Both the position numbers and the translations under genes were made by a program. A stretch of 64,000 nt of DNA from an uncultured Bacteroidota bacterium. GTDB lineage: Bacteria > Bacteroidota > Bacteroidia > Chitinophagales > Chitinophagaceae. How positions within the stretch are numbered: the first letter of the stretch is position 1; every line of letters begins with the position of its first letter. A model generated the notes under the pieces. It had not been told where the DNA came from and did not search any database. It worked only from the letters and a program-made list of their open reading frames with translations. Below are positions 1 to 9,097 of this stretch, one piece after another. The stretch covers positions 56,457-120,456 of the forward strand of contig CAILLK010000149.1 in assembly GCA_903835005.1 (NCBI GenBank). The letters are read 5' to 3'.

Positions 1-1002
1 GGTGGTTTTAGGGAAGTAATCAGCAGAGGACAAACTGGATTAATTGAATTTGAACTGCAATTCAGGCTGAACATTGCTGGAAAGAATCGCTTGATTACTT
101 ATCGGCTTGAAATAGGTGAAGAAAAAGGGAAACCTTTTATTGAACGCGAATTATTGAGATACAAAAGAGGCGCCTACGGATCCCCATATCATTTTTTAAA
201 TTTCTCAAAAGGGAGTGGATATGCTATTAACAATGAAGAGGATTTTGATAAAAAGGATGAAGAGTTAACCAGAGAAGAGCAAACATTAGGGTCTCCTGAT
301 ATTTTAGCAATCAAAGGTTTGGGCCAATTTGCAAGATTTAAGGCTGCGAATGCTTTCCGGAATTTCATAGAAAACTGGCATGTTTCTGATTTCCACATTA
401 CTGATGCAAGAGGGAGCAAGGAAGCGGGATATGAAGAACACCTTTCGACTACTGGTGAAAACCTGCCACTCGTTGCTCAACACATGTATGAAAACGACAG
501 GTCAAATTTTGAAAAGGTACTAGACAAGATGAAGAAACGCGTACCTGGTATTAATTCCATAACAGCTGAGTCGACCGTGGATGGAAGAATAGTTTTAAGA
601 TTTCAGGATGGATCGTTTAAAGACCCTTTTATAGCGAATTATGTTTCAGATGGGACAATAAAAATGTTCGCTTATCTACTCTTATTGAATGACCCTTCCC
701 CCCATCCGCTACTCTGCATCGAAGAGCCTGAAAACCAACTTTATCCAAGCCTACTGGAGGAACTTCTGGAAGAATTCAGGCTTTATTCTAAAAGAGGCGG
801 GCAGGTATTCATTTCATCCCATTCACCTGACTTATTAAATTCGGCAAAACCTGAAGAGGTATACTGGTTGGTTAAAATGAACGGTTACACAAAAATTGAT
901 CGGGTTTCTGATCATCTGGAATTAACAACCCTATATGAAGAAGGTGAGAAACTTGGCTACTTGTGGAAGGAAAATTATTTTAAAGGTAGTAACCCCAAAT
1001 AA
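1..1002 (+). CDS. AAA-family ATPase (OLD/SMC-like), 5' end cut by window
   Basis: The frame is open to base 1 with no stop, so the true start and the Walker A motif lie left of the window. A TTG at 91 is the first possible start inside it but is probably internal. The visible part holds the C-terminal half of an ABC/SMC-type ATPase: an SDGT signature-like stretch (near 650), a Walker B with hydrophobic strand followed by EEPE (near 720) and an SSHSP switch histidine (near 820). This is the AAA_21/AAA_15 arrangement of single-gene ATPases in defence modules. It ends 2 bases before a DUF4276 gene, a known pairing. The DNA is AT-richer than the housekeeping genes downstream, which fits horizontal acquisition (inference). 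ATPase class is certain; the biological role is not. Confidence 0.85.
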   Translation, partial: GGFREVISRGQTGLIEFELQFRLNIAGKNRLITYRLEIGEEKGKPFIERELLRYKRGAYGSPYHFLNFSKGSGYAINNEEDFDKKDEELTREEQTLGSPDILAIKGLGQFARFKAANAFRNFIENWHVSDFHITDARGSKEAGYEEHLSTTGENLPLVAQHMYENDRSNFEKVLDKMKKRVPGINSITAESTVDGRIVLRFQDGSFKDPFIANYVSDGTIKMFAYLLLLNDPSPHPLLCIEEPENQLYPSLLEELLEEFRLYSKRGGQVFISSHSPDLLNSAKPEEVYWLVKMNGYTKIDRVSDHLELTTLYEEGEKLGYLWKENYFKGSNPK

Positions 1003-1004
1003 TC

Positions 1005-1577
1005 ATGAACGAAACTGTGCTCGAAATTTTAACAGAGGAAACTTCAATGGCTTATTTTCTAGAGGGATTACTTCCAAGGATTTTACCAGGTGATTACTGC
1101 TTAGGAGTCAATTGTTTTGTTCGCCCGCATGAAGGTAAGTCTCATTTAAAAAAATCACTCCCCAAAAAAATTGGAGCTTACAGCAGATTCCCTTACCCTG
1201 TAAAGCTAATAATAGTTCATGATCAGGATTCAGGCGATTGCCTGTTATTGAAAAATCAGCTGGTAAACTTATGTGAATTTAATAGTAATATCCAATTCAA
1301 AGTGCGGATAGTTTGCAGGGAGCTTGAAAACTGGTATTTTGGTGATATTCAGGCAATACGGAAGGTTTACCCTGAAATAAACTCACGAAAATTAGCAGGC
1401 AAAACAAAAGCTGACAAGATAGATTCATTTCATGGGGCTTATGAATTAGAACGGATGACTAAATCATTTTCAAAAACATACGCCGCGAGAGAAATTGCTC
1501 AGATCATCAGCATTGATAGCAACCATTCGCCTAGCTATAACCAATTTTTAAAGGGGTTGCGGCAATTGATACAATAA
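1005..1577 (+). CDS. DUF4276 family (Toprim-like) protein, partner of the ATPase
   Basis: 190 residues starting with ATG 2 bases after the ATPase stop, so the two are surely cotranscribed. Visible motifs fit DUF4276: an N-terminal acidic TEETSM segment (about residues 10-15), a hydrophobic strand ending in HDQDSGDC (about 66-73) and the diagnostic CRELENWYFGD block (about 103-113). Strand-E and strand-DxD placement is that of a Toprim nuclease fold, though the first motif reads EET rather than EGxTE. By analogy with OLD/Gabija-like and PARIS (AAA ATPase plus Toprim protein) systems, it may be the effector nuclease gated by the ATPase. That role is inference; family assignment is from recognised motifs. 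Confidence 0.8.
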   Translation: MNETVLEILTEETSMAYFLEGLLPRILPGDYCLGVNCFVRPHEGKSHLKKSLPKKIGAYSRFPYPVKLIIVHDQDSGDCLLLKNQLVNLCEFNSNIQFKVRIVCRELENWYFGDIQAIRKVYPEINSRKLAGKTKADKIDSFHGAYELERMTKSFSKTYAAREIAQIISIDSNHSPSYNQFLKGLRQLIQ

Positions 1578-2063
1578 CGCCCTTATATATTCACAATAAT
1601 TACATTGCTTATTGTCGAATCCCTAATGATTCTTATAAAATAAATGACCTTGAGAGGCGTGGGGATATAAGGCTAGAGCACTTGGCATAAGAGATAAAGT
1701 ACAGGAGTTTGGATAGACAGGGGTGGGGTGGGTAAAAGGAGGGTGAATGCGGGAAGCGATTGAGTTGGAAATTAGTATTGAGAACAGATTTTGTTGATAA
1801 ATAGACAATTATCTCGATAAAATGGCTAGTTAGTGGTACAGCCTAGGTACAATATTTCATTCTTTTTGTGCGATTTCCAGGTTATTAGCGTTCTAAATAC
1901 AGGCGACAAAAAACAGGCTTTAAGCAGGATTTATAAAATAGCCACCCAATTGCTTATTATTCCTGAAAAAAGGAAATAAAAATTGTTTCATTTCGAGACA
2001 TTTTGCATTTTTTTGAAATCAAATTTGCGCATTAAATTTTTACTTTTTAGCTTTTTAAGCCCT
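1578..2063. other. intergenic region, no gene seen
   Basis: 486 bases with no convincing reading frame. The single open frame here (minus, 1623-1808) has low-complexity content and no recognisable features. No strong hairpin terminator was found after the DUF4276 gene. The region marks the border between the AT-rich ATPase module and the following reductase gene. Confidence 0.6.
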
Positions 2064-2711
2064 ATGCAAAAACTAAGAGTCGACAATTTTTCCATTTCTA
2101 TTGATGGATTTGGCGCCGGCACAGGCCAGAGTTTAGAAAATCCATTGGGTAAAAATGGAATGGATCTCCATCAATGGTTTTTTCCAACAGTTGCTTTTCA
2201 GCAAATGAAAGGTGGCAAGCAGGGGGAAACGGGCATAGATAACGACTTTGCCTTAAAAGGTTTAGAAAGGGCAGGAGCCTGCATCATGGGCAGGAATATG
2301 TTTGGCCCGGTAAGAGGCAAATGGCCCGATGACAAATGGAAAGGATGGTGGGCCGAAAATCCCCCCTACCATTGCCCGGTCTTTGTTTTGACGAACCATG
2401 CACGGGAATCAATTACTATGGAAGGAGGAACAAGTTTTCATTTCGAAACTGAAGGAATCCATGCAGCTCTTCAACGGGCAAAGGAAGCTGCCAGTGGTAT
2501 GGATATCCGGTTATGTGGAGGTGTGCGTACTATCCGGCAATATTTAAAAGAGGGTCTGATTGATCAAATGCACATCGCTATTTCTTCTGTTTTACTCGGA
2601 ACAGGTGAGCACCTTTTTGAAGGCATAGATATGGTCGGCCTGGGTTATAAATGCATACATAGCGCTCCTTCAGCCAGGGTATTGCATGTCATCATCACAA
2701 AAGGCAATTAG
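2064..2711 (+). CDS. dihydrofolate reductase family protein (RibD C-terminal-like)
   Basis: 215 residues from the ATG at 2064. An upstream in-frame ATG-less extension from 1983 would add 27 hydrophobic, non-conserved residues, so 2064 is preferred. Typical blocks of the RibD_C/DHFR-like NADPH reductase fold are present: SIDGFGAG near the N-terminus, a GRNMFGP block at about 76-82, FVLTNHAR at about 108-115 and GGVRTIRQYLKEGLIDQMHI at about 155-174. These proteins are monocistronic cytosolic oxidoreductases, common in soil Bacteroidota; the substrate is usually unknown. It is not the housekeeping FolA, which is shorter and has a different N-terminus. No operon partner. Confidence 0.85.
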   Translation: MQKLRVDNFSISIDGFGAGTGQSLENPLGKNGMDLHQWFFPTVAFQQMKGGKQGETGIDNDFALKGLERAGACIMGRNMFGPVRGKWPDDKWKGWWAENPPYHCPVFVLTNHARESITMEGGTSFHFETEGIHAALQRAKEAASGMDIRLCGGVRTIRQYLKEGLIDQMHIAISSVLLGTGEHLFEGIDMVGLGYKCIHSAPSARVLHVIITKGN

Positions 2712-3001
2712 ACTAATATGGCAGATATTAAGAATGTAATAGAATTCACTGGCACATAATGATTCTTGGTAATTTTAACCAATATATGCTCATGCAGTCA
2801 ATATTACAGACGATTGTATTTTTTTTAGTCCTTCTTGCCTCAAAGCGCATCAAAACTCATTAGGCTTTTTCGTTTTATGCCATCCCGTTGCAGCAATCGC
2901 TGGCTTGCCGGCTTAAACAAATGTGCTGGCAGGTAGGCGTAAGTTGTCTGTATTACGATTAAAATTGTATAAAATGTTCTATGTTTGCAAAAACAAGCTT
3001 T

Positions 3002-4417
3002 ATGAATCGTAAAATACTTTCTATCCTGAGTCTTTCAATGGCGCTGTATTTGCCTGCTAAGTCTCAGATTATTACTACTTACGCGGGAGACGGGACTAAT
3101 GGTTACTCCGGCGATGGCTTCGCTGCTACAAGTGCGCAGGTTTTTTTCCAGTTCGACCTCCAGGTTGAATACGATGGTTCTGCTGTTGCAGCTGATGCTT
3201 CGGGAAACATCATTTTTTCTGATCAGGTAAATAACGTGATACGCAAGGTAAACGCAACAACAGGCATAATTACCACCATTGTTGGCGACGCCTATACAAA
3301 CGGCACTCCCGTCAATGGCGCCAGTTTCGGCTTTGGTGGTAGCGGCCGGTACACCGGAGATGGATTACAGGCTACCGCGGCAAGCCTAAATAATCCTGCT
3401 GGTATCGCTTTCAACGCAGCCGGCGACCTGTATATATGCGACTATAACAACAGTGTAATCCGTAAAGTAAATCATTCCACCAATATCATTACCACTGTTG
3501 CGGGTGTCAATGGTAATTTAACCTCATCCGGAGATGGAGGGCCAGCTACGGCCGCTGGAATTGGCGCACCAATCGGCATCACTTTTGATGCTGCCGGCAA
3601 TTACTACATTGCCGACGCCGATAACAAGGTGGTACGGAAAGTTACCACATCGGGAGTTATCAGCACTGTAGCAGGCGGTGGATCAAGTACTGCCGACGGT
3701 GCAGCAGCTACAGCCGAACATCTGGATCTGCCTTATGCACTCATTGTAGATGCTTCCGGCAACATATATATATCAGAAGCAGGCAATACATCTAACCGGA
3801 TAAGAAAGGTAAATTCATCAGGTGTCATTTCAACCTTTGCAGGTAATGGCACATCCGGCACACCCACCAGCGGAGTTGTGGCTACCAGTACAAGTATTTC
3901 TCGGCCGAGGGGTATGACAAAGGATGCACTTGGGAATTTTTATATTGCGTCTGATTGCTATATTTGCAAGATTAACACATCCAACATAATTACCTTCATA
4001 TCTGGCACCAGCACTTGTGGCTATAGTGGCGACTTCGGTATGGCAAATGTTGCTGAGCTCAATTTTCCGGATAATATCGGTTTCAACAGCCACGGCGACC
4101 TCTTTATTATTGATGACAACAATTTTCGTGTTCGTGAAATTGGTATTGGCGCGCTAAACATTAATGAAATTGCAGCCGGAAGCAACATCCAGGTTACTCC
4201 TAACCCCGGAAATGGTAAATGCTACCTTAATATTCCTGCATCATCCTCCCAAAACTCAAAGGTGGTGGTCACAAATGTAATCGGACAGGTGGTGAAAGAA
4301 TTGCAGGTTGAAACCAACAGCCCGACTGAAGTAACACTTAATGTTCCAGCCGGTATTTATTTGGTAACCGCATTTACCACCGAAGGGAGTTACAACACAA
4401 AAATAGTAGTGCAATAG
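3002..4417 (+). CDS. secreted NHL-repeat protein with type IX secretion sorting domain
   Basis: About 471 residues. ATG at 3002 gives a clean signal peptide (basic MNRK, hydrophobic core, cleavage after AKSQ). An in-frame ATG at 2981 would add seven residues; it overlaps a TATGTTTG box at 2980-2987 that resembles a promoter -7 element, favouring 3002. The body is a series of NHL beta-propeller repeats, seen as recurring units with DASGN, D(Y/A)xN and VIRKV followed by TVAG. The last 75 residues start with a TPNPGNGK-type motif and end GIYLV...KIVVQ, a type A C-terminal sorting domain directing export by the type IX system and cell-surface attachment. Ligand unknown; NHL propellers usually bind proteins or carbohydrates. 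Confidence 0.88.
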   Translation: MNRKILSILSLSMALYLPAKSQIITTYAGDGTNGYSGDGFAATSAQVFFQFDLQVEYDGSAVAADASGNIIFSDQVNNVIRKVNATTGIITTIVGDAYTNGTPVNGASFGFGGSGRYTGDGLQATAASLNNPAGIAFNAAGDLYICDYNNSVIRKVNHSTNIITTVAGVNGNLTSSGDGGPATAAGIGAPIGITFDAAGNYYIADADNKVVRKVTTSGVISTVAGGGSSTADGAAATAEHLDLPYALIVDASGNIYISEAGNTSNRIRKVNSSGVISTFAGNGTSGTPTSGVVATSTSISRPRGMTKDALGNFYIASDCYICKINTSNIITFISGTSTCGYSGDFGMANVAELNFPDNIGFNSHGDLFIIDDNNFRVREIGIGALNINEIAAGSNIQVTPNPGNGKCYLNIPASSSQNSKVVVTNVIGQVVKELQVETNSPTEVTLNVPAGIYLVTAFTTEGSYNTKIVVQ

Positions 4418-4684
4418 CTCAGTGAATTTTCAATATTGGAAAGCAGTTCTGGAAGATGTCTTTGCCCCGGTGTAGTCTACTTTTCTCAGGGTGTTGTTGT
4501 TCAGCATATCGAAGTAAGATATTATAGATGAAACTATTTTTTGTATAAGTAATAAATGTATTTAAGATGGCCTACTATTTCCATCTTAGATATATTTCTT
4601 AGCTGTTATGCGCTAAGGCTCGCCTGGGCAATCTTACAGATTGCCTGCACAAATTGTTTATTATTTATCTTATTCATGATCCGC

Positions 4685-4710
4685 AAAAAGCTTCACAATT
4701 TGTGAGGCTT
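4685..4710 (-). terminator. terminator-like hairpin, leftward orientation
   Basis: AAGCTTCACA (4688-4697) pairs with TGTGAGGCTT (4701-4710) across a 3-base loop, with one wobble. On the minus strand the stem is followed by a short T run (4689-4685), as in intrinsic terminators. No minus-strand gene is known just upstream, so it may be a remnant or may end an unannotated transcript. Confidence 0.4.
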
Positions 4711-4912
4711 ATTTGTTTAAAGTCCTGCACCCGGCTGAGGCTGCAGATTCGAATCCACTGGTCTATATCAATAATGTAAAATGCAATACACTAAATTCAA
4801 CCGCTTGGCTTATGGGCCAATGCCATTACGGGCAATTCAAAAAACAAACGTTAATATGACTAAAATCAGGGATTTTAAGCATTCCCCTTCTTCATTTTTG
4901 CTCTTCCCATCT

Positions 4913-4920
4913 TATCTTTG
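4913..4920 (+). promoter_or_regulatory. candidate -7 promoter element of mdh
   Basis: TATCTTTG matches the Bacteroidota -7 consensus TAnnTTTG, 39 bases before the mdh start codon. A TTTG exists upstream but only 12 bases away, shorter than the usual 17-23, so the -33 box is unclear. Confidence 0.45.
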
Positions 4921-4959
4921 CGCCGTAAATATTAATTTTTAACCGAAAAATATAAATAA

Positions 4960-5898
4960 ATGAAAATAACCGTAGTAGGTGCAGGCGCAGTAGGCGCTAC
5001 CTGTGCCGACAATATTGCCCGCAGAGAACTGGCTGAAGAACTGGTATTGGTGGATATCAAAGAAGGTTTTGCCGAAGGTAAAGCGCTCGATATTATGCAA
5101 ACTTCAGCTCTTTGTGGTTTCGATACAAAGGTGAATGGCGTTACCGGTGATTATTCAAAAACAGCCGGCTCTGATGTATGTGTGGTTACCTCTGGTATTC
5201 CCCGCAAGCCCGGTATGACCCGTGAGGAACTGATAGGCACCAATGCCCGTATTGTAGAAGATGTTTGCAAAAACCTGCTGAAATACTCTCCCGATACTAT
5301 TATTGTTATCGTTTCCAACCCAATGGATACAATGACCTACCTGGCATTAAAAGCAACCGGTCTGCCAAAAAACAGGATCATTGGTATGGGCGGAATACTG
5401 GACAGTTCCCGTTTCAAAACTTATCTGCAAAAAGAACTCAATTGCTCGCAGAATGACCTGCAGGCGGTAGTGATAGGAGGACATGGCGATACGACTATGA
5501 TACCACTTACCCGCCTTGCTTCATTGAACGGAACGCTGGTCTCAAACCTGCTCAGCGCAGAAAAACTGAAACAGGTTTCAGCCGATACAATGGTAGGCGG
5601 CGCTACACTCACCAAGTTGCTCGGCACATCAGCATGGTATGCTCCCGGAGCCGCAGTAGCTGCTTTGGTTGAATCTATTGTACGCAATGAGCGCAAAGTT
5701 TACCCTTGCTGTGTTTCCCTGGAGGGCGAATATGGCCAATCGGATATCTGCCTGGGCGTACCGGTTATCATTGGTAAAAATGGCTGCGAAGGCATCCTCG
5801 ATTACCACCTGAATGCCGAAGAGCAGGAAGCCTTCAACAAGTCGGCCGATGCAGTGCGCAGTATGAATAAAGTACTGGATACACTGGTTACTGTTTAG
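4960..5898 (+). CDS. mdh: malate dehydrogenase
   Basis: 312 residues, the normal length for the LDH-like malate dehydrogenases of Bacteroidota. It interconverts malate and oxaloacetate with NAD in the TCA cycle, in the cytosol. Visible: the Rossmann GAGAVG loop at residues 7-12, Asp32 for NAD ribose, the mobile-loop PRKPGMTR with substrate-binding Arg82 and Arg88 (Arg82 marks malate rather than lactate specificity), VSNPMD at 118-123, Arg151 and the catalytic GGHGD with His175. The start is the only ATG giving the conserved MKITVVGAG N-terminus, behind an A-rich leader. Monocistronic, with its own -7 box and a downstream terminator. Confidence 0.97.
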   Translation: MKITVVGAGAVGATCADNIARRELAEELVLVDIKEGFAEGKALDIMQTSALCGFDTKVNGVTGDYSKTAGSDVCVVTSGIPRKPGMTREELIGTNARIVEDVCKNLLKYSPDTIIVIVSNPMDTMTYLALKATGLPKNRIIGMGGILDSSRFKTYLQKELNCSQNDLQAVVIGGHGDTTMIPLTRLASLNGTLVSNLLSAEKLKQVSADTMVGGATLTKLLGTSAWYAPGAAVAALVESIVRNERKVYPCCVSLEGEYGQSDICLGVPVIIGKNGCEGILDYHLNAEEQEAFNKSADAVRSMNKVLDTLVTV

Positions 5899-5922
5899 TT
5901 TTTATTTTCTCCATAAATTAAG

Positions 5923-5950
5923 AATGCCCTGCGTCAGCGGGGCATTTTTG
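5923..5950 (+). terminator. intrinsic terminator of mdh
   Basis: AATGCCC (5923-5929) pairs perfectly with GGGCATT (5940-5946); a T run follows. It starts 25 bases after the mdh stop codon. Confidence 0.8.
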
Positions 5951-6002
5951 CTTTAATGGATAAATGCCACCGGACTTTTTTTTTTGATACTTACATAAAA
6001 TG

Positions 6003-6088
6003 GTTCGCTGGTAATCCCTAAGGGATTATATGTTTATAGCAGTCCATTAGCAGGTCTCATCGTTGCTGAAAGCATCGCATGTATTTAC
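6003..6088. repeat. dispersed two-hairpin element, copy A
   Basis: Perfect hairpin TAATCCC-TAA-GGGATTA (6012-6028) followed by TATGTTTATAG, and a second imperfect hairpin around 6060-6077 ending GCATGTATTTA. The same order of parts recurs at 10690-10775 with diverged stems. Non-coding; function unknown. Confidence 0.65.
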
Positions 6089-6192
6089 TATAAAATAAGC
6101 AATCATAAAAATCAATTGATATTCACATTAATAAACTCCAAACTGATGCTAGATTATGGGTCCGGTATTCTGACCAATCCAAGGTTATACTT

Positions 6193-6765
6193 TCACACTA
6201 TATTGATCCCGTATTTCCCCAACAGCCCTGCCAGTCCTTGTTCCGAAAAACTGGCTTTCTTCAGCTTATTAAGCTCGGGGTCTATATTGTAATTATATGC
6301 GGTTACAAAGTTGACACCCGAAAGATCGGTTTCGTTGAAAAAAGCTGCCGATAAATCGCACTGATCGAATACAGAGCCGGCAATATTCGCTTGTATAAAA
6401 TTAACCTCCTTCAATGAAGACTTTACAAACTTCGTCTGCACCATTTTCCTGCCCATAAAAGTAGAATAATCAAGTATGCAGGCTTCAAAAAACACACTGA
6501 ATAAAAGATCCTTGCATTCATTGAATTTCACTCCCAGTATCTTACAACCAATAAACCGTGCATTAAGCAGGGTACATTGCGGAATCTTCATTCCCGATAA
6601 ATTGCAACCTTGAAAAGTGCAGTCTATAAATTTATTGCCGGAAAAATTGCTGTTCGAAAAGTCACATTTCTCAAAAATACATTCCAGAAATTCCTGGCCT
6701 TTTACTGCTTTACCTGCCCATGAAGTTTTTTCAAAAGTCTTGCTTTCAGTAGTGGTTTGGTCCAT
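6193..6765 (-). CDS. pentapeptide repeat protein
   Basis: 190 residues, almost entirely pentapeptide repeats with Phe or Leu at the centre of each five (for example CDFSN SNFSG NKFID CTFQG CNLSG) from about residue 28 to 165, forming a right-handed quadrilateral beta helix. Length and end (a short LLGKYGINIV tail) resemble Qnr/McbG-like soluble proteins. Some members protect DNA gyrase from quinolones, but similarity to true Qnr cannot be judged here, so resistance should not be assumed. It follows DUF3098 on the same strand but a terminator at 6869-6893 separates them, so it probably has its own promoter. Confidence 0.88.
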   Translation of the reverse strand: MDQTTTESKTFEKTSWAGKAVKGQEFLECIFEKCDFSNSNFSGNKFIDCTFQGCNLSGMKIPQCTLLNARFIGCKILGVKFNECKDLLFSVFFEACILDYSTFMGRKMVQTKFVKSSLKEVNFIQANIAGSVFDQCDLSAAFFNETDLSGVNFVTAYNYNIDPELNKLKKASFSEQGLAGLLGKYGINIV

Positions 6766-6868
6766 ATGAACAAATAGTGGTTGAGAAAATCAGGATGTAA
6801 GTCAGCACTAAAACTCCTTTCTATGAGAAATATTCAGCAATAAAAGTATAAATAGTCTGCATTAAAAC

Positions 6869-6893
6869 AAAAAGGGCAAGCACACGCCTGCCC
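6869..6893 (-). terminator. intrinsic terminator after DUF3098 gene
   Basis: Read leftward, GGGCAGGC (6893-6886) pairs with GCTTGCCC (6881-6874) over an ACAC/GTGT loop, followed by a run of T. It lies 26 bases past the DUF3098 stop and closes the ftsX-DUF3098 transcript. Confidence 0.8.
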
Positions 6894-6918
6894 TCTCAAA
6901 AAATAGTTCTGCTGATAG

Positions 6919-7263
6919 TTAAACAGCCTGGTCTGCTGTATCATTTGGCCTTTTCATTATTGCAAATACTTCCACCACAAAACCCAGCAATACTACTATC
7001 GGGGCAAGTGTGATGCGACGGAAACTATAGATCTCGTCATAATGAAATTCGTGCGGATTAGGGCTCTTTCCACCCGACATCAGCAAAAATCCAATAAATA
7101 TCAGCGCTACGCCTGCTATCATCCACATATAGTTCTCCTTGTCGAACAAAAATGCCTGGCTGCTTTCAGACGCTGGCTTTTTTTCGGGTGCTTTAGTATA
7201 GGGCACAAATGGCTTTGGAGCCGGCGTAGTTGTAGTTTGGTTTGGTCTTACTGGTGTTGACAT
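6919..7263 (-). CDS. DUF3098 small membrane protein
   Basis: 114 residues: a Thr/Pro/Lys-rich cytoplasmic N-terminus of about 40 residues, then two transmembrane segments (about 48-64 and 86-107) separated by a loop with GGKSPNPHEFHYDEIYSFRR. That loop, close to SPDPN...IYSFRR in relatives, is diagnostic for DUF3098. From general knowledge the family sits beside ftsX in Bacteroidota, as here (119 bases downstream of ftsX on the same strand). A role in division or cell-wall synthesis is inferred only from that neighbourhood. Confidence 0.85.
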   Translation of the reverse strand: MSTPVRPNQTTTTPAPKPFVPYTKAPEKKPASESSQAFLFDKENYMWMIAGVALIFIGFLLMSGGKSPNPHEFHYDEIYSFRRITLAPIVVLLGFVVEVFAIMKRPNDTADQAV

Positions 7264-7382
7264 AACGCAATATTAATCAAAATTTTTAAACCGGGAATCT
7301 GTTTGCTGGTGATTTGTGGTTAAATAAGGTTAAAACGCATAACTATTGATCTCATAATTACTTTCGACTAACGACTAACGAC

Positions 7383-8240
7383 TCAATACAAATCATCTAC
7401 ATGCATTTTCAGATACTTGACTACTGAACGGTGAGTACTGATTACCGAAATAATAATACCCAAAATAATCATAGCGAATACAAGCATTGTAACTAGGCTG
7501 GTATCATTGAGCAGGGCCAGCACCGGAAGCTGAGCTTTGGCAAACGACATAACCACCCAAAGAAATATTACCGCTATTACACCGCTTATCAGCCCGTTTA
7601 TTATTGCCCTTATATCAAATGGCCGGGTAATAAACCAGCGGGTAGCGCCCACCATCTGCATGGTTTTGATAATAAACCGGTTGCTGAACATAGCCAGTTT
7701 CACTGTATTATCAATCAGGAAAATTACCACTATCAGCAGTAAAACGGAGATACTTCCCAGAATAATACCGATTCTGCGCAGATTGCTGTTCATATGGTCT
7801 ACTATCACATTGGGCCAGGTTACATCGCGCACCACATTGCTCTGCAGAAGGAAGGTTTTTACTTTTTCAAGACTGTCCTTGTTCACATATTCCTCATTCA
7901 GCTTCAGGGCAATGGAAGTAAATAAAGGATTATACCCCAGGAAATCTACTATATTGGCGCCTTCCACCTCATTTTCCATCGCTATGGCTTCTTCTTTCGA
8001 AATTATTTTAGCGCTTCTCACAAAAGCCTGATGCTCCAATATAGATTGCAATTTTGCAACACTTTCATCACTTACATTATCATGAAAATCAACATTAATT
8101 TCCAGGTCTTCCTTAAAGGCCCGCGACAAAGACCGGCCATTGATCAGCAGCCATCCCAGCACACCCAGCAGGAAAAGTACCAGGGCCACACCCATGATAG
8201 CATTGAAATAAGTTGGTTTCGATTTTTTTCCTGCCGGCAT
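7383..8240 (-). CDS. ftsX: cell division protein FtsX
   Basis: 285 residues with FtsX architecture: an N-terminal membrane helix (about 14-33), an extracytoplasmic domain (about 40-150) containing the SKEEAIAMENEVEG and FLGYNPLFTSI segments typical of the ECD, then three C-terminal helices (about 160-180, 205-232, 250-272) in an FtsX permease fold. It is the membrane partner of the ATPase FtsE and couples division to peptidoglycan hydrolase activation. ftsE is not adjacent in this window, a common arrangement in this phylum. DUF3098 follows downstream. Confidence 0.9.
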   Translation of the reverse strand: MPAGKKSKPTYFNAIMGVALVLFLLGVLGWLLINGRSLSRAFKEDLEINVDFHDNVSDESVAKLQSILEHQAFVRSAKIISKEEAIAMENEVEGANIVDFLGYNPLFTSIALKLNEEYVNKDSLEKVKTFLLQSNVVRDVTWPNVIVDHMNSNLRRIGIILGSISVLLLIVVIFLIDNTVKLAMFSNRFIIKTMQMVGATRWFITRPFDIRAIINGLISGVIAVIFLWVVMSFAKAQLPVLALLNDTSLVTMLVFAMIILGIIISVISTHRSVVKYLKMHVDDLY

Positions 8241-8433
8241 TACTGATTATGAAACTCCTTTTATAGTTCAAAAATATAAAAAACATCGGCAAAAACCGGT
8301 TTTATAAATAATTGATCCGGATTTTTAACAATACGCATTCACTGACAATCTGGTATCCTTAATATTAGTATAGGCTTTGATACAGTAAATACTTAAAAAA
8401 CAACAGATTCTACCCTTAAATCTGCTTCAGAAT

Positions 8434-8916
8434 TTATTTTTTCTTTGCTGAATGAGTAGCTGTTTTTTTCTCAGGAGGTGGAGGCATCAATGTGGTATAC
8501 GCTATAGTAGTATCACCAGCCGGAGGGTCGAGGCTGATATTAAGAGGCGTCAGGCCCTTTTTTATTTCCACTCCGGTCACCATTATGTATTTAGCCTCGG
8601 GATAAACATACTTTACAGAATACACTCCAGGTAATACTGCATTTGTTTCGTAATGCCCTGTTGCATCCGTAAAACCAGATCCTGCAATCGAGGAATCCTT
8701 GCCGTAAATAAATGCATGAACATCATCTATGGCATGCCTGTGCCCGTCGCGGATAAAACCATCAACTCCTGGACCTTTGATCTTTTTTTCCTTTGCTCCG
8801 GAATGTGTCGAAGCCCCTTTAGGAGCAATAGTATTTTTCTGTTTTGCGGTATTATTCTGTGCAAAGATAGTACCGGTTGCAAACAGGCAAATTGCCAATG
8901 CGGTCAATTGTTTCAT
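8434..8916 (-). CDS. secreted protein with carboxypeptidase regulatory-like domain
   Basis: 160 residues. Signal peptide at 1-19 (MKQLTALAICLFATGTIFA then Q). After a polar linker of about 35 residues comes one beta-sandwich unit (about 50-132), with the VDGFIRDG...GSGFTDATGHYETNAVLPGVYSVKYVYP pattern of carboxypeptidase-D regulatory-like or SdrD-B-like domains. The C-terminus is Pro/Lys-rich. These domains act as stalks or adhesion modules in periplasmic or surface proteins; no enzyme domain is attached, so its role is unknown. Stand-alone gene. Confidence 0.75.
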   Translation of the reverse strand: MKQLTALAICLFATGTIFAQNNTAKQKNTIAPKGASTHSGAKEKKIKGPGVDGFIRDGHRHAIDDVHAFIYGKDSSIAGSGFTDATGHYETNAVLPGVYSVKYVYPEAKYIMVTGVEIKKGLTPLNISLDPPAGDTTIAYTTLMPPPPEKKTATHSAKKK

Positions 8917-9064
8917 AAAAGCGGATTGTGTTTTTGGAGTTTAAATGTAAGCATTATTCTAAAAATTCAATAACAGCAGGTTTATTATCAGAAAACCATC
9001 CCGCTCCTTAACTTTGATTAACATAACCTGTATACTCAGATTCAATTTTCTTCGTTCAACTATT

Positions 9065-9072
9065 TACTTTTG
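9065..9072 (+). promoter_or_regulatory. candidate -7 element before flippase gene
   Basis: TACTTTTG fits TAnnTTTG, 25 bases before the TTG start at 9098. No TTTG at the right distance upstream, so support is weak. Confidence 0.35.
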
Positions 9073-9097
9073 AAGATTATATCTAAACACTGATTCA

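Larger units (their letters stand above)
4418..4959. other. intergenic region with hairpins
   Basis: 542 bases without a gene. It holds a perfect 8-bp hairpin (4627-4645, GGCAATCT/AGATTGCC with a 3-base loop), a second hairpin at 4688-4710, and near its right end the -7 box of the mdh promoter. A GATTCGAATCC string at about 4746 looks like a tRNA T-loop but no cloverleaf can be built around it. Confidence 0.6.

Noticed and set aside
1623..1808. 61-codon minus frame after the DUF4276 gene
   Set aside because: Low-complexity composition, no signal, no promoter, no family resemblance.
4735..4765. tRNA-like GATTCGAATCC string
   Set aside because: No acceptor, D or anticodon arm can be paired around it.
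7362..7383. Three short CGACTAA-like tandem units before the ftsX stop
   Set aside because: Very short simple repeat with no evident role.
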